Part shown: in pieces, positions 34,496 to 43,497 of the stretch
Position numbering within the stretch: position 1 is the first letter of the stretch
Layout of the letters: every line of letters starts with the position of its first letter
Source of the DNA: JANNAT01 sp031422555
GTDB lineage: Bacteria; Pseudomonadota; Alphaproteobacteria; Rhodobacterales; Rhodobacteraceae
Assembly: GCA_031422555.1 (NCBI GenBank)
Contig: JANPLZ010000033.1
Location: forward strand, 72,939 to 136,938
Reading direction: 5' to 3'
Length of the DNA stretch: 64,000 nt
Program-made: the position numbers and the translations under genes
Notes under the pieces: model-generated
What the model saw: only the letters and a program-made list of their open reading frames with translations
Databases searched by the model: none
Told to the model about the DNA's origin: nothing

Positions 34496-36663
34496 GTTCC
34501 GAGCCGTCAAACCCCTATGACGCCGATGAAATTGATCTGAAAAAGCTGTTCCTGTCGATCTGGAGCAGCCGCTATATGATCGGGCTTTGTGCGGCGGTGG
34601 GGCTGTTTATTGCGGTGTTCTACCTTGCCAATACGCCGCCGACTTATCAGGCCGACGCGCTGTTGCAGCTGGAAAAAAGCTCTGGCGGATTGGCCATGCC
34701 CAGTGGTCTGGCCGATTTCATGCAAGAAGACAGCCGGGCTGCGACGGAAATTGAAATCATCAGCTCGCGGTTGATTATCGCCCAAGTCGTTGCCGAACAG
34801 AACCTTGACTGGCAAATCGCCCCGGTTCTGGCGCCGTTGATCGGCAATGCGATGGCGCGGTATGATCTGCCGATCCCGGAGTTCGGCTTTTTGGCGGGAT
34901 ATGTGCGCAAAGGCGAGAATATCTCTGTTGATCTTATGGAAGTGCCGCCTGATCTGGTGGAAGAAACCCTTACTTTGACGTCGATGGGCGACGGGGCGTT
35001 TACGCTGACTTTCCCCGATGACAGCCAGCTTTCGGGCAAAGTCGGCGTGGTTGCCCAAGACGCCGCCCGCGGATTTGCGCTGAAACTGGGGGCCTTGAAT
35101 GCCCCCGCCGGACGCCAGTTTACGCTTAAACATCTTAGTGAACGCAAAGCGATTGACGCAGTGCGCACGGCGCTAACGATCACCGAGCGTGGCCGCCAAT
35201 CAGCCATCCTTGAGGCGCGGATCAAAAGCCTTGATAAGGCCAAAGCCGTGGCAATGCTGAACGCCATCGCCGAAGCCTATGTGCGCCAGAATATCGAACG
35301 CAGTTCTGCAGTGGCCGAAAGCAGCCTTGAATTTATCAACAAACAACTGCCCGAAGCGCAAACCACGCTGGAAGCCGCCGAAAAGGCGCTGAATGACTAC
35401 CGCCAGCAACAGCAATCCGTCGATCTGACCTTCGAGACCGAAAACGTGCTGTCGCAAGTAACGCAGATTGAAACCGAACTGCGCGCCTCGCAAAGCAAGG
35501 AAGATGAAATCAAGCAGCGCTACAAGACCAGCCATCCGATTTATCAGCAGCTTTTGGCCCAGCGGACCCGGCTGAATGAGGATTTGGCCAAGTTGCGCAG
35601 TGAAGTTGAAACCCTGCCGGAAACCCAGAAGGAAGTGTTGAATCTGACACGGGATCTGGAACTGGCGCAGCAGATTTACACCGAACTTCTGACCCGCGCG
35701 CAAGAAGTGCGCGTTCTAAAGGCCAGCACCGTTGGCAATGTGCGCATTATTGACCGCGCCGAAGCCAGCATCGCGGCGGTGGCCCCTAAAACTCAGATCG
35801 TGCTGGCATTGGGTCTGATATTGGGGCTGCTGATGGGGGTTATGATTGCCCTGCTGCGTGGCTGGTTGCGCAAATCGGTGCAAGGCAGCGAAACCCTTGA
35901 GGCGATGGGCCTGTCGGTGTTTGCCACCATCAATCTGGCGATGGCCGGCAAAGCCAATCCGCGCAAAGGCAACGGCATTCTGGCGTTGACCGACCCCACC
36001 GATCTGGCGGTCGAAGGCTTGCGCAGTCTGCGCACCAGTCTGCAATTTGGCATGCTTGATGCGACGTCAAAGTCGTTGGCGATCACCTCAACAGCACCCG
36101 GGGCCGGTAAGTCGTTTACCTCGGTCAACCTTGCGGTGGTGACGGCGCAAGCGGGGCAAACGGTGTGTCTGATTGATGCCGACATGCGGCGTGGCCAGTT
36201 GCGCAAGTTCTTCGGCGTGCAAAAGAATGACATCGGCCTAAGCGAATATCTGGCGGGCGAAAAGACTTTGGACGAAGTGCTGCGCGCCACCAAAACGCCG
36301 GGACTGTCGTTTATCGGCACCGGGCGCTATCCGCCAAACCCGTCAGAGTTGTTGATGCGCAAACGGATGGCTGATCTGGTGACCGAACTGAATGCGCGGT
36401 TTGACATGACTTTGCTGGATTGCCCGCCGGTTCTGGCCGTGACGGATCCGGTGATTGTCGGCGGCAAGTCCGGCGGCGTTCTGGCGGTGGTGCGGTTCGA
36501 TCAAACCCCTGTTGCCGAAGTGCAGGCCATGGTCAAAGCGCTGGAGTCGTCGGGGGTGAAACTGGTTGGCACCATCCTGAACGGGTTTGATCCGCGCAAA
36601 GCCAAGGCAGCGGGCACGGCGGGATACAATTACCGCTATGAATACAAAAGCCGCACGGACTGA
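34492..36663 (+). CDS. wzc: Polysaccharide co-polymerase and tyrosine autokinase (Wzc-like)
   Basis: 723 residues. N-terminal Wzz domain with a first membrane helix (about 27-48), a long periplasmic coiled-coil region (about 200-400), a second helix (about 438-458) and a cytoplasmic BY-kinase domain. Walker A TAPGAGKS lies near residues 534-541, Walker A' is VCLIDADMRRG, and the Walker B-type motif is MTLLDCPP. The C terminus ends with a small tyrosine cluster (YNYRYEY), the autophosphorylation site and substrate of Wzb. It converges on the gap gene with only 11 bases between stops. Confidence 0.94.
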   Translation: MSSEPSNPYDADEIDLKKLFLSIWSSRYMIGLCAAVGLFIAVFYLANTPPTYQADALLQLEKSSGGLAMPSGLADFMQEDSRAATEIEIISSRLIIAQVVAEQNLDWQIAPVLAPLIGNAMARYDLPIPEFGFLAGYVRKGENISVDLMEVPPDLVEETLTLTSMGDGAFTLTFPDDSQLSGKVGVVAQDAARGFALKLGALNAPAGRQFTLKHLSERKAIDAVRTALTITERGRQSAILEARIKSLDKAKAVAMLNAIAEAYVRQNIERSSAVAESSLEFINKQLPEAQTTLEAAEKALNDYRQQQQSVDLTFETENVLSQVTQIETELRASQSKEDEIKQRYKTSHPIYQQLLAQRTRLNEDLAKLRSEVETLPETQKEVLNLTRDLELAQQIYTELLTRAQEVRVLKASTVGNVRIIDRAEASIAAVAPKTQIVLALGLILGLLMGVMIALLRGWLRKSVQGSETLEAMGLSVFATINLAMAGKANPRKGNGILALTDPTDLAVEGLRSLRTSLQFGMLDATSKSLAITSTAPGAGKSFTSVNLAVVTAQAGQTVCLIDADMRRGQLRKFFGVQKNDIGLSEYLAGEKTLDEVLRATKTPGLSFIGTGRYPPNPSELLMRKRMADLVTELNARFDMTLLDCPPVLAVTDPVIVGGKSGGVLAVVRFDQTPVAEVQAMVKALESSGVKLVGTILNGFDPRKAKAAGTAGYNYRYEYKSRTD

Positions 36664-36674
36664 CCCAACACCGC

Positions 36675-37649
36675 CTAGGGTGCCGTCATCAGCTGCGCCA
36701 CATCCAGCATCCGGTTGGAAAACCCCCATTCATTGTCATACCAGCCAAACACCCGCAGCATTCCGCCCGCTGTGACCCGGGTTTCGGGCAGCGCCATGAC
36801 GATGCTTTCAGACCGCGCCCGCAAATCGGTGGACACCAGCGCTTGGGCTGTGGTGCCAATCACCCCGCCCGCCGCCACAAAAGCCGCGTTTACCGCCGCA
36901 ACCGAAGCGGGGCGTTGCGTCATCACGCACAGATCAACCGCCGAGACGCTGGCCGTTGGCACCCGCACCGCCGATCCTTGCAGCCGCCCGGCAATGTCGG
37001 GCAACACGACATCCAGCAGCCGCTGCGCCGAGGTGGTGGTCGGCACCATCGACAGCGCCGCCGCCCGGCTGCGGGCAAAATCCGCCGCGGGCGCATCGAC
37101 GGTGGGCTGGCTGCCGGTATAGCAGTGGATCGTGGTCATCGACCCGGTGATGATGCCAAAATTCTGGTGGATCAACCGCGCAACCGGGGCCAGCGCATTG
37201 GTCGTGCAAGACGCGTTTGAAACGATGGTCTGGCCGTGCAGCACCGCCTCGTTTGCGCCCAGCACCACCGTCACATCGGCAGCATCAGACGGCCCCGAGA
37301 TCAGCACTTTCGCCGCCCCTGCGCGCAAGCCACGCGCCGCCACATCGCGCGTCCCGGCCCGCCCGGTGCATTCCAGCACCACCTCGACGCCGGACAGGTT
37401 CAACCCCGAAATGTCGGGTGTGCGATACAAGGGGATCGCTTGCCCGTTGATCACAAGATGCCCGTCTTTGACCGCGACATCACCCCGCCACGGGCCGTAG
37501 ACAGAATCGAATTCGAACAGATAAGCGCACATCTGGGCGTCGGCGATATCATTGATACCAGCAATTGCAACTTCGGGGGCGGCGCCTTGCAGTGCTGCGC
37601 GCAGCACGGACCTGCCGATGCGGCCAAAGCCATTGATAAACACCTGCAT
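36675..37649 (-). CDS. gap: Glyceraldehyde-3-phosphate dehydrogenase family protein
   Basis: 324 residues from ATG 37649. NAD-binding NGFGRIGR starts the protein. The catalytic Cys148 lies in SNASCTTNALAPV and the closing stretch is WYDNEWGFSNRM. The usual second cysteine four residues after the catalytic one is alanine here. The enzyme interconverts glyceraldehyde 3-phosphate and 1,3-bisphosphoglycerate; erythrose-4-phosphate dehydrogenase is an alternative. It lies beside the bhc operon and may serve gluconeogenesis during growth on C2 compounds, though it is probably not the sole gap gene. Confidence 0.88.
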   Translation of the reverse strand: MQVFINGFGRIGRSVLRAALQGAAPEVAIAGINDIADAQMCAYLFEFDSVYGPWRGDVAVKDGHLVINGQAIPLYRTPDISGLNLSGVEVVLECTGRAGTRDVAARGLRAGAAKVLISGPSDAADVTVVLGANEAVLHGQTIVSNASCTTNALAPVARLIHQNFGIITGSMTTIHCYTGSQPTVDAPAADFARSRAAALSMVPTTTSAQRLLDVVLPDIAGRLQGSAVRVPTASVSAVDLCVMTQRPASVAAVNAAFVAAGGVIGTTAQALVSTDLRARSESIVMALPETRVTAGGMLRVFGWYDNEWGFSNRMLDVAQLMTAP

Positions 37650-37756
37650 CGCCGTCCCCTGTTTGTCACACCGTTGCTTGCGCGCCAGACAAATCACCTG
37701 AGGCGCGCGCGATCAATGCAAGTTTTGTATGCAGACAATGGCCGATGGCCCCCGCG

Positions 37757-38572
37757 TCAGGGCTGGCTGCCCCCGATTGCCAGCGTCACCCGGTCAGCCG
37801 CCGCGCGCACCAAAGCGCCAAAGCGGGCGGCGTCCGACAGGCCCATGCGAAACGCCGGACCCGATACCGAAACCCCTGCCACCGGTTCGCCATGCGCATT
37901 GAAAATCGGGGCCGCCACACAGCGCATGCCCGTCGCGCGTTCCTGATCGTCAATCGCATAGCCGCGCGCGCGGGTGCGGGCCAGATCGCGCAACAGGCTT
38001 TCCGGGGCGGTCAGCGACAGCGAGGTAAACCGTTGCAGGCCTTTGCGCGCCAAAATCCCCTGCACTTTGTCGTCGTGCAAATAGGCCAGCAGCGCCTTGC
38101 CAATGCCCGACACATGCATCGGGCCTTTGGTGCCCGGCGGAAAAAACGCGCGAATGGCTTCGTGGGTTTCAACCTGCGCCAAGAACAGCACCTCATCCCC
38201 GGCCTCGATGCCCAGATTTGACGTCTCTCCGGTGTCGCGCATCAACTGATCCATCGGTTGGCGGGCGCGCTCTACCACTTTGGTGCGGCGCAAGAACGCC
38301 GACCCCACCCGGAACGCGCCGCCGCCAATATGCCAAACCTGCCCCGGTTCTTCCAATTCGACCATGCCGCGCGCCTGCAAGGTGACCAGTGCGCGAAACA
38401 CCGTGGCCACCGCCTGTTCGCTGCGCTGCGACAATTCGGTCAAAGTCAGGCCGGAACTGGCAGACAGCACCTCAAGCAAGCCCAAAGCCCGGTCCAACGC
38501 CTGCACGGTGTTTTGATCGGTCTTGTCGTTGAAGGATTTCGGGCGGCCCCGGCTGCGCGGTTGGTCTGACAT
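37757..38572 (-). CDS. bhcR: IclR-family regulator of the beta-hydroxyaspartate cycle (BhcR)
   Basis: 271 residues. An N-terminal winged HTH (about residues 23-85, ALGLLEVLSASSGLTLTELS and ATVFRALVTLQARG) is followed by the IclR effector domain. It is divergent from bhcA across about 160 bases, the arrangement known in Paracoccus denitrificans, where BhcR controls the operon and responds to glyoxylate. The name rests on this synteny together with the family match. Two inverted repeats in the intergenic space are candidate operators. Confidence 0.87.
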   Translation of the reverse strand: MSDQPRSRGRPKSFNDKTDQNTVQALDRALGLLEVLSASSGLTLTELSQRSEQAVATVFRALVTLQARGMVELEEPGQVWHIGGGAFRVGSAFLRRTKVVERARQPMDQLMRDTGETSNLGIEAGDEVLFLAQVETHEAIRAFFPPGTKGPMHVSGIGKALLAYLHDDKVQGILARKGLQRFTSLSLTAPESLLRDLARTRARGYAIDDQERATGMRCVAAPIFNAHGEPVAGVSVSGPAFRMGLSDAARFGALVRAAADRVTLAIGGSQP

Positions 38573-38631
38573 GTTTTGGCGATCTTTCTGCGGTGTTTGC
38601 AGGGATGAAAAAGCGTAAACTTATGACTTAT

Positions 38632-38683
38632 ATGATGAATACCATCATCCACACCAAATGAAAAACAATTTCGAAAAAATTGT
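38632..38683. promoter_or_regulatory. Inverted repeats in the bhcR-bhcA intergenic region, candidate operators
   Basis: ATGATG-AATAC-CATCAT (38632-38648) and ACAATTT-CGAAA-AAATTGT (38665-38683) are both perfect and lie in an AT-rich stretch between the divergent bhcR and bhcA. The second is 50 to 70 bases ahead of the bhcA ATG. Placement suits binding by the IclR-type regulator and overlap with the promoters of both genes. Confidence 0.45.
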
Positions 38684-38733
38684 GCTGCGGTGATGAAGCG
38701 CCTAAAGTCAAGCAACTGTATGGAGATATGCCG

Positions 38734-39903
38734 ATGTCCGCGCAAAACCCGGTCTTTATTCCCGGCCCAACCAATATCCCGGAATCGGTGCGCAAGGCTT
38801 GCGATATACCGACGATGGATCACCGGTCCCCCGCCTTTGCGCGGCTGTTCAAGCCTGCGGTGGCCGGAGTGCGCCGGGTGCTGCAAATGGATCAGGGCGA
38901 GGTGATCATTCTGCCATCCACCGGCACTGGCGGCTGGGAAGCGGCGATTTCCAACACGCTGTCGGCGGGCGATATTGTGTTGGCGGCCCGGTTTGGCATG
39001 TTCAGCCATCGCTGGATTGATATGTGTCAGCGCCACGGCCTGATCGTTGAAATCATTGAAACCCCTTGGGGTCAGGGCGCGCCGTTGGCCGCGATTGAGA
39101 CCGCGTTGCGCGCCGACACCGCGCACAAAATCCGCGCCGTGCTGGCGACGCACAACGAAACCGCAACCGGCGTCAAATCGGATATCGCCGGCATCCGCCG
39201 CGCGTTGGACGCCGCCGGGCATCCGGCGTTGTTGTTGGTGGACGGCGTGTCGTCCATCGGGTCGATGCCGTTCAAGATGGCGGAATGGGGTGTTGATATC
39301 GCCGTGGCGGGCAGCCAGAAGGGCTTTATGCTGCCCGCCGGTCTGGCCATTCTGGGCATCAGCCCCAAGGCGATTGCGGCAATGGACACCGCCGGTCTGC
39401 CGCGCTGTTTCTTCGATTTCAAGGACATGTTGCGCAGTTATGCGGCGGGCGGCTTTCCCTATACCCCGCCGGTGGGTCTGATCGCGGGTCTGGCCCATGC
39501 GATTGATCTGCTGGAAGACGAAGGATTGGATGCGGTATATGCCCGCCATCACAGGCTGGCAGAAGGGGTGCGGCGCGCGATTGCGGCTTGGGGGCTTGCG
39601 CCCTGCGCGGTATCGCCCGATCTGTATTCTGATACCGTCACCGCGGTGATGGTGCCTTCGGGCTGCAATGGCACGGATCTGGTGCAACTGGCGGCCAGCA
39701 AATACGGCGTGGCGTTTGGCGTCGGCTTGGGCGAAGTGGCGGGCAAAGTGTTTCGCATCGGCCATCTGGGCATGCTAACCGATGTGATGATGCTGTCGGG
39801 GCTGGCTTGCGCCGAGATGTGCATGGCCGATCTGGGCTGGCCGGTGACATTGGGGGCAGGCGTCGCGGCAGCACAAGATTACTACCGTAGTTCAACATCT
39901 TAA
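38734..39903 (+). CDS. bhcA: L-aspartate:glyoxylate aminotransferase (BhcA)
   Basis: 389 residues from ATG 38734, with GGAG 8 bases upstream; ATG 38728 is too close to that site. Class V PLP aminotransferase with Lys196 in AVAGSQKGFMLPAG and the Asp-bearing LLVDGVSSIGS. It moves the amino group of aspartate to glyoxylate, giving glycine and oxaloacetate, the entry step of the beta-hydroxyaspartate cycle. Followed at close spacing by bhcB, bhcC and bhcD. Serine-glyoxylate aminotransferase is the nearest alternative, excluded by the operon. Confidence 0.93.
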   Translation: MSAQNPVFIPGPTNIPESVRKACDIPTMDHRSPAFARLFKPAVAGVRRVLQMDQGEVIILPSTGTGGWEAAISNTLSAGDIVLAARFGMFSHRWIDMCQRHGLIVEIIETPWGQGAPLAAIETALRADTAHKIRAVLATHNETATGVKSDIAGIRRALDAAGHPALLLVDGVSSIGSMPFKMAEWGVDIAVAGSQKGFMLPAGLAILGISPKAIAAMDTAGLPRCFFDFKDMLRSYAAGGFPYTPPVGLIAGLAHAIDLLEDEGLDAVYARHHRLAEGVRRAIAAWGLAPCAVSPDLYSDTVTAVMVPSGCNGTDLVQLAASKYGVAFGVGLGEVAGKVFRIGHLGMLTDVMMLSGLACAEMCMADLGWPVTLGAGVAAAQDYYRSSTS

Positions 39904-39913
39904 GGGTTCGCAG

Positions 39914-40861
39914 ATGTATATTCCCACTTATGCAGATGTCGAAGCCGCCCATGCCCGCATCGCGCCCCATATCCACCGCACCCCGGTCTTGACCTCCAGC
40001 TATCTGAACGCGCTGACCGGCGCCGAGTTGTTCTTCAAATGCGAGAACTTCCAGAAGGCGGCGGCGTTCAAGGCGCGGGGGGCGTCAAATGCGGTGTTCG
40101 GGCTGACCGATGCCCAAGCGTCCTTTGGCGTCGCCACCCATTCCAGTGGCAATCACGGATTGTGCCTTAGCTATGCCGCGGGGCGGCGGGGTATTCCTTG
40201 CACCGTGGTGATGCCGCGCACCGCACCCCAAGCCAAGAAAGACGCCGTCGCAGGATATGGCGGCCGCGTGGTGGAATGTGAGCCATCGACCACCAGCCGT
40301 GAAGCGGTGTTTGCAGCAGTGGTTGCAGGCAGCGGCGCCGATTTCGTGCATCCCTACAATGATCCGCGGGTGATCGCGGGTCAGGCCACCTGTTCGCGCG
40401 AGTTGAACGAACAAGTGCCGGGTCTGGATGCGGTCATCGCGCCGATTGGCGGCGGCGGCATGATCTCGGGCACCTGCCTGACGTTGTCGACGATCGCACC
40501 GGGGATCAGGATTTACGCGGCTGAACCCGAACAGGCCGATGACGCCTATCGCAGTTTCAAGGCCGGGCATATCATCGCCGATGACGCGCCGGTTACTGTG
40601 GCGGATGGGCTGAAAGTACCGCTGAAAGACCTGACCTGGCATTTTGTGAAAAACCACGTCACGGATATTCTGCGCACATCAGAACAAGAGATCATCGACG
40701 CCATGCGCCTGACTTGGGCGCGGATGAAAATCGTGATCGAGCCGTCTTGCGCTGTGCCTTTGGCCGCAATTTTGCGCAACCCCGACATCTTTCGTGGCCG
40801 TCGGGTGGGCGTTATCATCACCGGCGGCAACGTCGATCTGGACAAACTGCCCTGGTTATAG
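39914..40861 (+). CDS. bhcB: Beta-hydroxyaspartate dehydratase (BhcB)
   Basis: 315 residues, fold type II PLP enzyme of the serine/threonine dehydratase family. Lys53 in FQKAAAFKARGA binds PLP, SSGNHG and the glycine loop PIGGGGMISG hold substrate and phosphate. It removes water from beta-hydroxyaspartate to give iminosuccinate. It starts 10 bases after bhcA and ends 17 bases before bhcC. Outside this operon it would be called threonine dehydratase or serine racemase; the context decides. Confidence 0.93.
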   Translation: MYIPTYADVEAAHARIAPHIHRTPVLTSSYLNALTGAELFFKCENFQKAAAFKARGASNAVFGLTDAQASFGVATHSSGNHGLCLSYAAGRRGIPCTVVMPRTAPQAKKDAVAGYGGRVVECEPSTTSREAVFAAVVAGSGADFVHPYNDPRVIAGQATCSRELNEQVPGLDAVIAPIGGGGMISGTCLTLSTIAPGIRIYAAEPEQADDAYRSFKAGHIIADDAPVTVADGLKVPLKDLTWHFVKNHVTDILRTSEQEIIDAMRLTWARMKIVIEPSCAVPLAAILRNPDIFRGRRVGVIITGGNVDLDKLPWL

Positions 40862-40878
40862 GGCGAAAGGAAACCCCC

Positions 40879-42042
40879 ATGAATGCGCCCGTAAATTTCG
40901 CCGCCTATGAGGTTGGCTTTGACATTCCTGCCAAGCCCGGCATGGACGAGGCCGATATCCAGACCCCGTGCCTGATCCTTGATCTTGACGCATTAGAGCG
41001 CAATATCAAGAAGATGGGCGACTATGCAAAGGCGCGCGGCATGCGCCACCGGGTGCATGGCAAAATGCACAAATCGGTGGATGTAGCGTTGTTGCAGGAA
41101 CGTCTGGGCGGGTCGGTCGGCGTGTGTTGCCAGAAAGTGTCCGAAGCCGAGGTGTTCGCGCGCGGCGGCATCAAGGACGTGCTGGTATCAAACCAAGTGC
41201 GCGAACCGGCGAAAATTGACCGGCTGGCACGGATGCCACACTTGGGCGCGCGGGTCATCTGCTGTGTTGATGATCTGGCCAATGTCGCCGATCTGTCGGC
41301 GGCGGCCATGCTGCATGGCACGCAGATCGAATGTTTGGTGGAAATTGACTGCGGTGCGGGGCGCTGCGGCGTAAATTCGACCCCCGCCGTGGTGGCTTTG
41401 GCCCAAGCGATTGATGCAGCCGACGGTCTGCGCTTTGCGGGTATTCAGGCCTATCAGGGGGCGATGCAGCATATGGACAAATACGACGACCGCAAAGCCA
41501 AGATCGAACTGGCAGTGGCGATGGTCAAAGACGCTGTTGATGCGTTGGCGGGCGTCGGGATTTCTTGCGATATCGTCGGCGGCGGCGGCACCGGCAGCTA
41601 TTACTTTGAGGCGGCGTCGGGCGTTTATAACGAACTGCAATGCGGATCATACGCCTTTATGGACGCCGATTATGGCCGGATACTGGACCAGAACGGCCAA
41701 CGCATTGATCAGGGTGAATGGGAAAACGCGCTGTTCATCCTGACAAGCGTGATGAGCCATACCAAGGCCGACAAGGCGATTGTTGATGCGGGCCTGAAAG
41801 TGCAATCGGTGGATTCGGGGTTGCCGGTGATTTATGGCCGCACCGATGTGAAATATCTAAAATGTTCCGATGAACATGGTGTGGTCGAAGATCTGGGCGG
41901 GGTGTTGAAAGTGAATGACAAGCTGCGCCTCGTGCCCGGCCACTGTGATCCGACCTGCAACGTGCATGACTGGTATGTCGGCCTGCGAGGCGGCAAGGTT
42001 GAAGTCGTCTGGCCGGTGTCGGCGCGTGGGCGGGCATATTGA
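40879..42042 (+). CDS. bhcC: Beta-hydroxyaspartate aldolase (BhcC)
   Basis: 387 residues from ATG 40879, with GAAAGGAAA just upstream. D-threonine-aldolase-like fold type III PLP enzyme: an N-terminal alanine-racemase-like barrel with Lys62 in HGKMHKS, and a C-terminal metal-binding domain ending in LVPGHCDPTCNVHDWYVG. It condenses glycine with glyoxylate to beta-hydroxyaspartate. Length and many segments match the Paracoccus enzyme closely as I recall it. Confidence 0.95.
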   Translation: MNAPVNFAAYEVGFDIPAKPGMDEADIQTPCLILDLDALERNIKKMGDYAKARGMRHRVHGKMHKSVDVALLQERLGGSVGVCCQKVSEAEVFARGGIKDVLVSNQVREPAKIDRLARMPHLGARVICCVDDLANVADLSAAAMLHGTQIECLVEIDCGAGRCGVNSTPAVVALAQAIDAADGLRFAGIQAYQGAMQHMDKYDDRKAKIELAVAMVKDAVDALAGVGISCDIVGGGGTGSYYFEAASGVYNELQCGSYAFMDADYGRILDQNGQRIDQGEWENALFILTSVMSHTKADKAIVDAGLKVQSVDSGLPVIYGRTDVKYLKCSDEHGVVEDLGGVLKVNDKLRLVPGHCDPTCNVHDWYVGLRGGKVEVVWPVSARGRAY

Positions 42043-42085
42043 TCGGTGCCGGATTCGGGATGATATATCAAAAGGATAGACCGCA

Positions 42086-43048
42086 ATGCTGATCCTTCCC
42101 GAAGCGTTGGTTGCCGAACTGGTATCACCGCAAGACGCGTTTTCCGCCATCGAAGCCTGTTTTGCGGCGATGGCGCGCGGCGATGCCTATAACTTTCCGG
42201 TCGTGCGTGAGGCGTTGGGCGAGGGCCGTCAGTATGGCTTCAAATCCGGGCTGAACCGCGTGGGCGGGCAGTTGGGCGTCAAGGCGGGCGGCTATTTTCC
42301 GGGCAATGCCGCTAAAGGATTGATCAACCACCAGTCTTCGGTGTTTTTGTTCGATCCGGATACGGGGCGTCCGGTGGCCATGGTGGGCGGCAATCTTTTG
42401 ACCGCGCTGCGCACGGCGGCGGCGGCGGCGATTTCGATTGATCGGTTGGCGCGCCCCGACGCGCGGGTGCTGGGCATGCTGGGCGCGGGACATCAGGCGA
42501 TGTTTCAACTGCGCGCGGTGGCGCGGGTGCGGCGGTTCGAACGGGTGGTTGGCTGGAACCTGCACCCCGAGATGTTGCCCAAACTGGCGGCAGTGGCAAA
42601 CGAACTGGGCCTGCCGTTTGACGCGGTATCATTGGCCCAACTGGGCGCGCAGGCGGATGTGATTGTTACCATCACCTCGTCGCCCACCGCGTCCCTGAGG
42701 AACGTTGATGTGCGCCCCGGCACGCATCTGGCGTGCATGGGCACCGATACGGTTGGTAAACAAGAGGTGGAACCGGCCCTGTTGGCGCGGGCGTTGGTGT
42801 TCACCGACGAAGTGGCGCAATCGGTGAGCATTGGCGAGGCGCAGCATGCGGTGGCGGCAGGGCTGATTGCCCGCGATGCGGTGCAGCCCTTGGGCGACGT
42901 GATCATCGGGCGGCACCCGGGCCGGGTATCTGCGGATCAGATCACGGTGTTCGACGGCACGGGCGTGGGATTGCAGGATCTGGCAGTGGCGGCAATCGCC
43001 GTGTCCCGCGCACGCGAACGCGGCTTGGGCATAGACGTGGCGGTCTAG
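42086..43048 (+). CDS. bhcD: Iminosuccinate reductase (BhcD)
   Basis: 320 residues, ornithine cyclodeaminase/mu-crystallin family. Rossmann motif GMLGAGHQAMFQL in the middle, with GMGT and FTDEVAQSVSIGEAQHAVA segments typical of BhcD. It reduces iminosuccinate to aspartate with NAD(P)H and closes the cycle by regenerating the amino donor for BhcA. The start has an AAAGGATAG site. It ends the operon, with a strong hairpin about 90 bases downstream. Confidence 0.94.
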   Translation: MLILPEALVAELVSPQDAFSAIEACFAAMARGDAYNFPVVREALGEGRQYGFKSGLNRVGGQLGVKAGGYFPGNAAKGLINHQSSVFLFDPDTGRPVAMVGGNLLTALRTAAAAAISIDRLARPDARVLGMLGAGHQAMFQLRAVARVRRFERVVGWNLHPEMLPKLAAVANELGLPFDAVSLAQLGAQADVIVTITSSPTASLRNVDVRPGTHLACMGTDTVGKQEVEPALLARALVFTDEVAQSVSIGEAQHAVAAGLIARDAVQPLGDVIIGRHPGRVSADQITVFDGTGVGLQDLAVAAIAVSRARERGLGIDVAV

Positions 43049-43135
43049 TATCGTCACGGTCCCCTGCAGGTAACAAAGACATCAATCATCTACCGGGCAG
43101 CATGGCCACGCAGTCAATTGATCGCCCAAACAATA

Positions 43136-43158
43136 ACGCCCGCGACATGCGCGGGCGT
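43136..43158. terminator. Terminator hairpin between bhcD and the small exported protein gene
   Basis: ACGCCCGCG (43136-43144) and CGCGGGCGT (43150-43158) form a perfect 9-bp stem with a 5-base loop. On the minus strand it is followed by TTATTGTTTG, so it best fits termination of the minus-strand gene at 43189-43416. It can also end the bhc transcript. A second hairpin, AAACATC-TGAT-GATGTTT, lies at 43164-43181. Confidence 0.75.
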
Positions 43159-43188
43159 ATTGAAAACATCTGATGATGTTTGAAAGTC

Positions 43189-43416
43189 TTATTCTTCGAT
43201 TGGCTCTTCGGTGCTGCCCGACGTGCCGCCAGCCACGGCTGCTACGGTCAGGCCGAGCAGAAGCAGGATCAGCAGGCCGCCGTTGCTGCTGCTGGACGGA
43301 CCAACGGCAACCATAGGCTCTTCTTCAACGATGGGGGCCTCCATGCCGCCAGCGATTGCGTTGGTCGCGAACAACGCGGTTGTGGTCGCGATCAGAAACG
43401 AGGTGATTTTTTTCAT
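43189..43416 (-). CDS. Small exported glycine/serine-rich protein, YjbE/GfcA-like by position
   Basis: 75 residues. An N-terminal signal peptide (about 1-22, cleaved near NAIAG) precedes an acidic segment, a Ser-rich stretch (VGPSSSSNGG), a hydrophobic helix (about 47-64) and an acidic tail. It lies just downstream of yjbF and yjbH homologues on the same strand, where enterobacterial yjbEFGH has a similarly small exported protein. There is no clear sequence identity, so the link is positional. A strong hairpin follows the gene. Confidence 0.7.
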   Translation of the reverse strand: MKKITSFLIATTTALFATNAIAGGMEAPIVEEEPMVAVGPSSSSNGGLLILLLLGLTVAAVAGGTSGSTEEPIEE

Positions 43417-43497
43417 GTCGAAAGACTCCGGTTAAAAGACAGGCTGGATCAACCTTACACGCTGGCAATTAAAAAGAAAAGCCTACTCGCGCTATAG

